A DNA stretch of 15,254 nucleotides from Spirochaetaceae bacterium (GTDB taxonomy: Bacteria; Spirochaetota; Spirochaetia; Treponematales; Breznakiellaceae). Below, one piece after another: positions 6,291-12,177 of the stretch. The notes under the pieces were generated by a model that was not told the DNA's origin, searched no databases, and worked only from the letters and a program-made list of their open reading frames with translations. The translations under genes were made by a program, and so were the position numbers. Numbering within the stretch: position 1 is the first letter of the stretch; each line of letters begins with the position of its first letter. Location: positions 1-15,254 of the forward strand of contig JAISZQ010000387.1 in NCBI GenBank assembly GCA_031269165.1, read 5' to 3'.

Positions 6291-7253
6291 ATGGTGCTGT
6301 ACCGTTCACCGGACTTGCTCACCTGGGAGTACGTGAATGTGTTGGCGGAAAACTCAGGGCGTGGGGGCGGCGAGGCGGGGGATATGTGGGAATGTCCCGA
6401 CTTTTTTCCCTTGGGCGACAAACACATCCTTATCTTTTCGCCTATGGGCGTTGAACGCCGGAAAGCGGTTTATCTTTCAGGAGACATGGATTACGGCACG
6501 GGCGTTTTTACCTATACGGACTGGGGGGAAATTGACCGGGGGTTTCATTACTACGCGCCGCAAAGTTTTGACTGCCCCGACGGCCGCAGGGTGATCATCG
6601 GCTGGGCAAGCGACTGGAGTAACGCTTACGGACCGATGCAAGAGGAGGGCTGGTGCGGTTACTTTGCCTTGCCGAGGAGCGTTGAACCGGCGATTGAAAC
6701 GTCTGTTGAAACTTCGTTTATTGAGGGGAAACTGCGCTTTGTTCCCATCGCGGAACTGCAATCACTGCGGGAATCGCCCGCACGCTACGATGCGTTTCTG
6801 TTGTCCGAAGACGAGCGCGTTCCTTTACAGGCCGGGGACGGCGTTAGTTGCGAACTGTTGTTGCGTATCAGCCTTTCCAAGACGACCGCGCAAAAATGTA
6901 TCCTTGATTTTCGTGCGGGCGGCGGCGAATACACCCGTGTGGAACTTGATTTTTCAGGGGCGGAACTGTCTCTTGATTGCGGCCATGCGGATGCGTTCCA
7001 TTCCTCAGGGGTCCGCCGCTGTCCGCTTGCGCTTGCGGAGAAAACGGAGATAACGCTCCACGTCTTTCTCGACACCTGTTCGGTGGAACTCTTTTTTAAC
7101 GATTACCAAACAGCGATGACGGCCACGCTTTTTCCCCGCCCTGAAAACGTCTCGATATTTATCGAAGCGAAGGGCGGGACCGTTGCGATTGCGGGTATTG
7201 AGACCTATGGTCTTTCATCAATTGGGCCTGTTCCAAAACCCCACGGGATGTAA
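5691..7253 (+). CDS. GH32 beta-fructosidase (sucrose / fructo-oligosaccharide hydrolase)
   Basis: The complete 520-residue enzyme has no signal peptide and is probably cytoplasmic. A leading helix-like extension (about 1-35) precedes the catalytic propeller. The triad is clear: Asp50 in WINDPNG (nucleophile), Asp177 in FRDPK (transition-state stabiliser) and Glu234 in WECPD (acid/base). The propeller runs to about residue 345 and a C-terminal beta-sandwich (about 385-500) follows, including the usual VELFFND segment. This is the architecture of bacterial sucrose-6-phosphate hydrolases and intracellular fructosidases. As the sugar enters by an ABC system rather than a PTS, a non-phosphorylated substrate is more likely. 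ATG 5691 follows AAAAGGA (5674-5680). The final residues IGPVPKPHGM are encoded inside a dispersed repeat that starts near 7223, so the native C-terminus was probably replaced. Base composition is richer in GC than the transporter genes. Confidence 0.9.
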   Translation: MVDNNKSVDTYHVRRLLAAQRAQEAAAVRAQTGRFRQRYHFMAPSGWINDPNGLIYWQGRYHLFYQHNPFKPEWGTVHWGHASSRDMVHWRHEPIALAPSESYDLDEKGEEGGCFSGSAVDNNGVLALIYTGAVHAEEKTIQTQCLAESRDGVYFEKHRANPVIACPPETGSPDFRDPKVWRHGDYWYLVAGTCKDGRGKMVLYRSPDLLTWEYVNVLAENSGRGGGEAGDMWECPDFFPLGDKHILIFSPMGVERRKAVYLSGDMDYGTGVFTYTDWGEIDRGFHYYAPQSFDCPDGRRVIIGWASDWSNAYGPMQEEGWCGYFALPRSVEPAIETSVETSFIEGKLRFVPIAELQSLRESPARYDAFLLSEDERVPLQAGDGVSCELLLRISLSKTTAQKCILDFRAGGGEYTRVELDFSGAELSLDCGHADAFHSSGVRRCPLALAEKTEITLHVFLDTCSVELFFNDYQTAMTATLFPRPENVSIFIEAKGGTVAIAGIETYGLSSIGPVPKPHGM

Positions 7254-7319
7254 GCCTCCACTGTGGCGGGGGGCGTTGCGGGGGGCGGAGCAACCCGCTG
7301 AAGGGGGTGGCGGAGGACG

Positions 7320-7359
7320 GCTCAAACCATTGCGGGGTATACCCCGCAATGGTTTGAGC
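7320..7359. repeat. Perfect 40-nt palindrome
   Basis: The left half 7320-7339 and the right half 7340-7359 are exact reverse complements with no unpaired centre (GCTCAAACC ... GGTATACC ... GGTTTGAGC). It lies inside repeat copy A, in a place where copy B (15134-15254) has a different, non-palindromic stretch. As RNA it would form a very stable hairpin, and as DNA it could extrude a cruciform. Confidence 0.9.
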
Positions 7360-7371
7360 TTGGCCGGAGAC

Positions 7372-7397
7372 AGGGGGAAGGCTTTCCCCCTTTTTTT
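7372..7397 (+). terminator. Rho-independent terminator after the GH32 gene
   Basis: AGGGGGAA (7372-7379) pairs with TTCCCCCT (7384-7391) around GGCT, followed by a run of Ts to 7397. It should end transcripts of the fructoside locus. It is carried by the repeat element, and the same hairpin occurs in copy B on the other strand. Confidence 0.8.
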
Positions 7398-7431
7398 GAA
7401 ATCGGAATTGCCGAAAAGAGGTACACTCCCC

Positions 7432-7460
7432 TTGCACATTCTAAGAATTTCTCCTATACT
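7432..7460 (+). promoter_or_regulatory. Promoter of the restriction-modification unit
   Basis: TTGCAC (7432-7437), a 17-nt spacer and TATACT (7455-7460) form a good sigma-70 type promoter directly downstream of the terminator. Transcription would start near 7467, leaving a leader of about 180 nt before the small gene at 7646. Confidence 0.65.
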
Positions 7461-7466
7461 AGCTGA

Positions 7467-7632
7467 TGTAGGGTTTTTATCCTTAAAAAACGAGCCCTCA
7501 TACCCAAAGAATGGGGTGCTGATCCAGAAAAAAAGGGTATGGACAGAGAGAAAACAGGTCAAGAACCTGAAAAAGTGCCACAGCCCGCAATTTAGGTTGC
7601 ATGGCCTGAAAAGGTAGGGACTAATGCCCCTG
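7467..7632 (+). other. Long leader with pairing potential
   Basis: Between the promoter and the first ribosome-binding site several short stems can be drawn. The outer one is CATACCC (7499-7505) with GGGTATG (7535-7541), enclosing a smaller CTG-ATC-CAG hairpin. It is followed by CAGGT with ACCTG (about 7555-7569) and a GCAA/TTGC stem near 7590-7605. No known riboswitch class could be assigned. It might be a regulatory leader or only the remnant of an older neighbour. Confidence 0.35.
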
Positions 7633-7645
7633 AAAGGAGTTTTCG

Positions 7646-7811
7646 ATGCGTAACGATTTTATGCTCAAATCAGAAAGGGAAGTTTTTAGCCCTTATAACC
7701 GAATCGCTCGACGCGGGGAAACTTGACAGAGAGACCGGTTTGGCCGTGGGATTCAGTTCAGTCGAAGGTGATCGTGTAATGATTTGCTGTAGGACAGCAA
7801 AGAGGAAATAG
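7646..7811 (+). pseudogene. Small hypothetical gene with a frameshift, upstream of the R-M gene
   Basis: ATG 7646 follows an excellent AGGAG (7635-7639). Frame 1 codes for MRNDFMLKSEREVF and ends at TGA 7724-7726. A second frame, open from TTA 7686 to TAG 7809-7811, codes for 41 residues (LALITESLDAGKLDRETG, then LAVGFSSVEGDRVMICC and a basic tail). Removing one T from the TTTTT run at 7683-7687 joins both into a protein of about 54 residues, so a one-base insertion is the simplest reading. The repaired frame ends one base before the ATG of the R-M gene, which fits translational coupling. I do not recognise the family; it shows no helix-turn-helix typical of controller proteins. Programmed +1 frameshifting or a sequencing error in the T run are alternatives. 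Confidence 0.55.
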
Positions 7812-7812
7812 C

Positions 7813-10500
7813 ATGGATTCTGACTTCATTAAAAGAAAATCAATACTGGAAGATATTGATTACAACAAAACAAAGAATTTGTTTTGTGAATTATCTTTAC
7901 TCACTAACGAATCCTCAGTAGAAAAATTGTTTGTTGACAAACTGCTCGCTGACCTTGGTTATAGTGATAGAAGTATAAAAACAAAAGAATCCATTGAAAA
8001 ATTTATTATTTCTACTGGCTCAAAAAAGATAAATTATAGGCCGGATTATGTGATCGTTTCTGGGCAAACCCCTCTCTTGGTCGTTGAGGCAAAAAGCCCC
8101 AAGGAAAATATTGATAACCATATAGAACAATGCGCGCATTATTGTTTGCTGTTAAACCGCAAAAAACAAACTGTTCGTTTTTTTCTTGTTTCAAACGGTT
8201 TGAAGACAAAGCTGTATGAATGGGATAAAGGTATCCCGTTCATGGAAATGGACTTTAAAGATTTTTACTCCGGTAGTACTAAATATGAAAAACTGCATAG
8301 TTTACTCAGCAAGAACTCTCTAAAGGGAAAAGATAAAAATAGCGGCGAGATGAATAGTCTTGTCGAATTAAAAAAAATAAATAAGGAGAACGCCCAGCGG
8401 ATTTTTAAAAACTGCCATAAGTATATATGGAACACCGAAAAACGAGGAGTGAATTCAGCTTTTATTGAATTCGTAAAATTAGTATTTCTTAAATTATGGA
8501 ACGACAGAAGACTGCACAGTGAGTACCAACAAGAGACTCCCGACAGCAATCTTGTAGTGCCTAAATCTGCTAATGCTTTCTCTGAAAACTGGATCGCAAC
8601 CCGAGAGGCTATAGGTAGCATGAATCCAATAAACGACAGCCAATTTAAGGAACTAATGGAACATCTTGAGGATGATATATACAAACGAAAAAAGAAACCG
8701 CTTTTTGATCGTGATGAGGGGATTAATCTCAAGTCCACAACAATTAAGGGAGTGGTAAAGAAGCTGGAAGAATATGATTTATTTGGTATTGATGAAGACT
8801 TAAATGGCCGTCTATTTGAAACTTTTTTAAATGCTACTATGCGTGGTTCTTCATTAGGGCAATATTTTACGCCGCGAAGCATAGTTTTATTGGGGACATT
8901 GCTTGCCGATTTAACTATTACCGAAAATCACATAGACAAAGTTCTCGATGCTTGTTGCGGTACCGGTGGGTTTTTAATTGAGGCATTAACAATAATGCGA
9001 AATAAAGTTCGGGCAAATCAAAGTTATAGTAATGAAATAAAAAACGATTTGATAGAGAAACTAAGTTCTGATTATTTGTTTGGTGTGGATGCGGCAAAGG
9101 ACCCAAAACTTGCCAGAATAGCGCGAATAAACATGTATTTACACGGCGACGGCGGAAGTCATATCTATTTAGGAGATAGTCTTGAAAAAACAATACAAAT
9201 TGATCCTACTGATGCAATGGAAGTGCGGCATGAAACCGAGGAAATGAAAGAATATTTTGTTTCTGGTTCTTTTGATGTGGTTTTAACAAATCCGCCTTTC
9301 TCCATGTGGTATGAAGATTCAAATGAAGCGCAGAAAAAAATATTAAAAGAATACGACCTCGGAAAGATTGATGAGGCGACATCAAAAAGACGAAGCCGGT
9401 TGCGAGGTAGCGCTATGTTTCTTGAACGGTATCGAGATTTGTTAATATCAGGCGGCAAGTTAATTTCTATTATTGACGAAACCATTTTATCATCACCCGA
9501 TTACGCATACGTTCGTGATTTTATTCGAGCAAATTTTATTATCCGCTCTATTATTTCCCTGCATGGAGATGCATTTCAGCAATCAAACGCACGTGTTAAA
9601 ACTGCTCTTATCTTCCTTGAGAAAAAAACAACAAATACGGAAACACAACCTGCGGTTTTTATGTATTCTTCAATTTATCTCGGCGTTGATGATTTGCCCA
9701 TGTCGACCAAGCCATCGAAAGTCGAAGAGGCGCGCAAGCTGGCATCATGGGAAATTGAGACTATTCTGGATGCATTTAAAAGGTATAAGAATGGCGAGAG
9801 CGGTGAATGGCTTGTATCTGCTGATAAGCTCAAAGACAGATTAGATGTTAAACATTGTCTTCCTTTGTTTGGACGGTTTGTAAGTAAATGGGAAAAAGAC
9901 GGGGCAGAAGTATTTCCGTTATATGAATTGTGTTCTCCGCGGGATGAGATCATTGAGCCTGTTAAAGATTTTCCCGATGAAGAATTTAGAATAATGACAA
10001 TTACATACACAGGCCGTTGTAAAACAGATGAAACCAGGCTTGGCAAGGAGATCAATTTTAAGAAAATGAAGGTGGTTCGAACCGGGGATATTGTGTTTAG
10101 CGATCTTAATGCGTTTCATGGCGCGATAGGATATATTACCGAAGAATTTGACGGTGCATTGGCTTCCGGTAGTTATACCGTTCTAAAATGTTATAATGAT
10201 GGAGACAGCCTCTATTTGTGGTCTATATTAAGGACGACGGAAATTCGTGCGGATTTTTTATCATCGGCTATCGGTATGGGAAGGCAGACCATTAATTGGG
10301 AATACATAAAAAAAGTTTCTATTCCGTTTCTGCCTAAACCGGAACGAAAAGAAATAGTAAAAAAAATACTTGAAGCATGGGAACTAGAAGACAAGGCAAA
10401 AAAATCACTGGAAGCCATCAACGATTTACTCAACACCCATTTTGATGTTGAGAGCGATCAGTCAAAACAACGATTCATCTCCACAAAGCCGCCAAGGTAA
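7813..10500 (+). CDS. Single-chain restriction-modification enzyme (nuclease-methyltransferase-specificity fusion)
   Basis: The 895-residue protein has three parts. Residues about 30-140 match the HsdR N-terminal nuclease domain: Asp78 in YRPDYV and Glu92-x-Lys94 in VVEAK form the PD-(D/E)xK site, with IEQ (104-106) after it. Residues about 195-640 are an HsdM-type N6-adenine methyltransferase with a GQYFTPR entry (349-355), the SAM-binding motif DACCGTGG (379-386) and the catalytic NPPF (493-496). Residues about 695-895 resemble one target recognition domain of HsdS plus a helical tail. There is no helicase/ATPase motor, so it is not a classical type I enzyme but resembles type IIG or BcgI-like systems in one chain. 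It likely cuts unmethylated DNA and protects host sites. ATG 7813 follows AGAGGA (7800-7805). The gene is clearly AT-richer than its flanks, consistent with horizontal transfer. No separate HsdS, HsdR or methylase gene is next to it. Confidence 0.85.
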   Translation: MDSDFIKRKSILEDIDYNKTKNLFCELSLLTNESSVEKLFVDKLLADLGYSDRSIKTKESIEKFIISTGSKKINYRPDYVIVSGQTPLLVVEAKSPKENIDNHIEQCAHYCLLLNRKKQTVRFFLVSNGLKTKLYEWDKGIPFMEMDFKDFYSGSTKYEKLHSLLSKNSLKGKDKNSGEMNSLVELKKINKENAQRIFKNCHKYIWNTEKRGVNSAFIEFVKLVFLKLWNDRRLHSEYQQETPDSNLVVPKSANAFSENWIATREAIGSMNPINDSQFKELMEHLEDDIYKRKKKPLFDRDEGINLKSTTIKGVVKKLEEYDLFGIDEDLNGRLFETFLNATMRGSSLGQYFTPRSIVLLGTLLADLTITENHIDKVLDACCGTGGFLIEALTIMRNKVRANQSYSNEIKNDLIEKLSSDYLFGVDAAKDPKLARIARINMYLHGDGGSHIYLGDSLEKTIQIDPTDAMEVRHETEEMKEYFVSGSFDVVLTNPPFSMWYEDSNEAQKKILKEYDLGKIDEATSKRRSRLRGSAMFLERYRDLLISGGKLISIIDETILSSPDYAYVRDFIRANFIIRSIISLHGDAFQQSNARVKTALIFLEKKTTNTETQPAVFMYSSIYLGVDDLPMSTKPSKVEEARKLASWEIETILDAFKRYKNGESGEWLVSADKLKDRLDVKHCLPLFGRFVSKWEKDGAEVFPLYELCSPRDEIIEPVKDFPDEEFRIMTITYTGRCKTDETRLGKEINFKKMKVVRTGDIVFSDLNAFHGAIGYITEEFDGALASGSYTVLKCYNDGDSLYLWSILRTTEIRADFLSSAIGMGRQTINWEYIKKVSIPFLPKPERKEIVKKILEAWELEDKAKKSLEAINDLLNTHFDVESDQSKQRFISTKPPR

Positions 10501-10604
10501 AAAATAAAACAAAGCGTCATGGAAAAAGTTGTTGCAACGTTCGTTATTAAAGCATTGCATAAATAGTTTTTATTGAGATGCGTTGGGGGTGTCCCTCCTG
10601 ACAA
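10501..10604. other. Short convergent intergenic gap
   Basis: This gap separates the end of the R-M gene and the end of the minus-strand gene. I see only a short GGG/CCC stem near 10585-10597 and no convincing terminator with a T-run for either strand. Confidence 0.5.
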
Positions 10605-11954
10605 CTATTCGTTGTTCATCGCAGGCGGCTCAAGCATCCGTGCCAGCCAAGAGGCGGCCTGCTTCTGGATGCTGGGAAAGGTTTGCTGAGTGGACAAAGT
10701 GCCCAGAATGACGGCGCCCCGATCGTAAACCGGCGGCCCGTTGATGATGCTGAGCGTACCGACGGCTTCAACAATCGCGTTGAGGACCACGGTGTCGCTT
10801 GTCGGGAAGACGGGCAACACCTTTCTGATGAAAGCGTTCAGCGCCTTGCCGTCCCGGTCGATACCGATCGCGCCAATCGCACGGGCGGCGGCGGCTTTTA
10901 TGAAGGAGTTGGACTCCCGATTCAACACGTCAACGAGAAACGGCACATATTCCGGGGAACCAAGCCGCCCCAACAGGGCAAGCGCTTCGACCCGCCCGGC
11001 AATGGTTATCGCCGGAAGTTTGAGCGTAGGCGTTACCCGGCTATCCTCCATCAAAAACGAGGCAAAAATCCGCTCGTTGTCCCCGACATTTCCCTGGTCA
11101 AGTGCCGCCGCGATGCCTTCCCGCGAGACCCATTCGGGCGGCGAAGTCCACTTTGCCAGCCCGTAGGTTTCAGGCGGTTTTGGCGCGGATGGCGGCTCCG
11201 GGTCTTTTACCCGGTAGGCGGCCAAAACCCAGTTCTCACCTCCGGCAATCACGAGGCCGTCCCCGTTGTAGGCGGGCAACGCCGTCGCGCCCATTATGTC
11301 GAGAAGCCACTCGTTGCCGGGCTCTCGGCCCTCGGCGCGGGTCATCGTCAACGTTATGTCGGGATAGATGGGGGGACGTATCGGCGCAAAGCCGTTGTAA
11401 GCGCTCTCTCCCGCCTTCGACTCGCCGAGTTTTTGGCCGCTGAACGTGTAGGTGACGACCGTATCGCCAAAAGGGACGAAGACTCTCCCGTCGAGCCCCG
11501 CCTCAGGCGGCGCGGTAAAGGGCCTGTCAAACCGAATCTCGGAGACTTTTCGCCCCACCCGGTTCAACGCGATGAGACTCTTCGGGCCACCCGCCTCTTC
11601 AGGCGCAACCCAACTGATACCGTCAGGCCCTCTCGTCACAAATGGCGCGAGCCTTCCCCGGATCCGGTATGTCCACAAGTCACGCCCGCCATAACTGAAC
11701 GCCCGTACGAATCCGCCGTCGCACACCGCGATCACCACCCCATCCCGGCACGAAGGCTGACAAAGCACCACGCCGCCCAACGCCCCGCGCCACACGGGAA
11801 TCGCCGGGATTGAGGTTTGCGGGAACACCGCTTCCGCGAGGAGGACAAAAAGCAGGAAACAAAGAGGCTTGGGTAACAACCCGATTCGCCGCCAACCCGG
11901 TACCGTTCTCTTTTTCAAAAATGCAACGAAGAATAGGCGCATCCGCCGCTTCAC
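10605..11954 (-). CDS. Secreted beta-propeller / HEAT-repeat protein
   Basis: The minus-strand reading from GTG 11954 gives 449 residues. ATG at 11942 (residue 5) is an equally possible start, since the predicted transcription start lies at about 11955 and no clear ribosome-binding site favours either. A basic N-terminus precedes a hydrophobic stretch (about 26-43) and an AEA-type signal peptidase site, so export is likely. Residues about 50-260 carry repeated short beta motifs (DGVVIAVCDGGFVRAFSYGG, GDTVVTYTFSGQ, GDGLVIAGGENWVLAAYRV), as in PQQ-type propellers. Residues about 320-449 are helical HEAT-like repeats (VEALALLGRLGSPEYVPFLV, AAAARAIGAIG). The function is unknown; a scaffold or envelope assembly role is plausible. 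It is divergent from the FecR-domain gene, and both share high GC content. Confidence 0.7.
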   Translation of the reverse strand: MKRRMRLFFVAFLKKRTVPGWRRIGLLPKPLCFLLFVLLAEAVFPQTSIPAIPVWRGALGGVVLCQPSCRDGVVIAVCDGGFVRAFSYGGRDLWTYRIRGRLAPFVTRGPDGISWVAPEEAGGPKSLIALNRVGRKVSEIRFDRPFTAPPEAGLDGRVFVPFGDTVVTYTFSGQKLGESKAGESAYNGFAPIRPPIYPDITLTMTRAEGREPGNEWLLDIMGATALPAYNGDGLVIAGGENWVLAAYRVKDPEPPSAPKPPETYGLAKWTSPPEWVSREGIAAALDQGNVGDNERIFASFLMEDSRVTPTLKLPAITIAGRVEALALLGRLGSPEYVPFLVDVLNRESNSFIKAAAARAIGAIGIDRDGKALNAFIRKVLPVFPTSDTVVLNAIVEAVGTLSIINGPPVYDRGAVILGTLSTQQTFPSIQKQAASWLARMLEPPAMNNE

Positions 11955-11961
11955 CAGCGTT

Positions 11962-11991
11962 ATAATCGTATTTTTCAGGGGAGACTGTCAA
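11962..11991 (-). promoter_or_regulatory. Putative promoter of the propeller/HEAT gene
   Basis: Read on the minus strand, TTGACA (11991-11986), an 18-nt spacer and GATTAT (11967-11962) form a plausible sigma-70 promoter. Transcription would begin at about 11955, right at the GTG start, so either a leaderless message or the ATG at 11942 is implied. Confidence 0.45.
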
Positions 11992-12021
11992 GGCATTCTT
12001 CAGGGCAACGTCATTTACTTT

Positions 12022-12058
12022 GAGGTTGTTCCAAAACTTCAGTTTTTGGAACAGCCTC
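12022..12058. repeat. Minimal hairpin form of the TGTTCCAAAAC repeat
   Basis: GAGGTTGTTCCAAAA (12022-12036) pairs with 12044-12058 over 15 positions with one G-T pair and a 7-nt loop. Each arm is the terminal motif of the dispersed repeats at 7223 and 15134, placed back to back. It lies between the divergent genes and could be an internally deleted element or a minimal REP-like unit. Confidence 0.7.
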
Positions 12059-12061
12059 CTT

Positions 12062-12113
12062 TGATAACGGGGCGATATGCCGACTGAGATAACAGCACAT
12101 CGATCCGTTATCA
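12062..12113. promoter_or_regulatory. Long-spaced inverted repeat upstream of the FecR-domain gene
   Basis: TGATAACGG (12062-12070) and CCGTTATCA (12105-12113) are perfect 9-bp inverted repeats, extended inward by CGAT (12073-12076) and ATCG (12099-12102) after a two-base mismatch. It may be an RNA stem in the leader or a binding site. The purpose is unknown. Confidence 0.35.
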
Positions 12114-12177
12114 TGGCGGTTTCCCCTGTTTCCCTGTCGGGGGAAAGTTTCGGGCGGGTTTTGCCGATTGTGTACGT

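Larger units (their letters stand above)
7223..7397 (+). repeat. Dispersed repeat element, copy A
   Basis: The element begins with TTGGGCCTGTTCCAAAAC (7223-7240) inside the GH32 gene. It continues with two GCGGGGGGCG boxes, a core ACCCGCTGAAGGGGGT, a 40-nt palindrome and GGCCGGAG, and ends at a hairpin terminator. The reverse complement of 15134-15254 contains the same core, the same GGCCGGAG and the same terminator in the same order, ending in the inverted form of the first motif. The family therefore seems to be bounded by GGCTGTTCCAAAAC inverted repeats. Copy A lacks its right end. Confidence 0.7.

Noticed and set aside
7223..7400. CRISPR array or phage attachment site near the repeats
   Set aside because: The repeats are not regularly spaced, no spacers are seen, and no integrase or tRNA gene lies in the window.
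7183..7617. Open frames on both strands across repeat copy A
   Set aside because: They are made of low-complexity G/C-rich repeat sequence and the palindrome; no domain is recognisable.
7545..7625. Partial resemblance of the leader to a cobalamin riboswitch (CAGGT-CAAG-ACCTG followed by ACAGCCCGCAA)
   Set aside because: Only the middle part looks similar. The preceding GGGAA element and the 3' B12 box are not found at proper spacing, and the downstream genes have no link with cobalamin. A covariance search would decide.
10519..10566. 15-codon frame (MEKVVATFVIKALHK) after the R-M gene
   Set aside because: It is too short, lacks a good ribosome-binding site and has no recognisable similarity.
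10683..11813. 376-residue plus-strand frame opposite the propeller/HEAT gene
   Set aside because: It is an antisense shadow in GC-rich DNA with Arg/Pro-rich translation. The minus-strand frame has a signal peptide and repeat structure.
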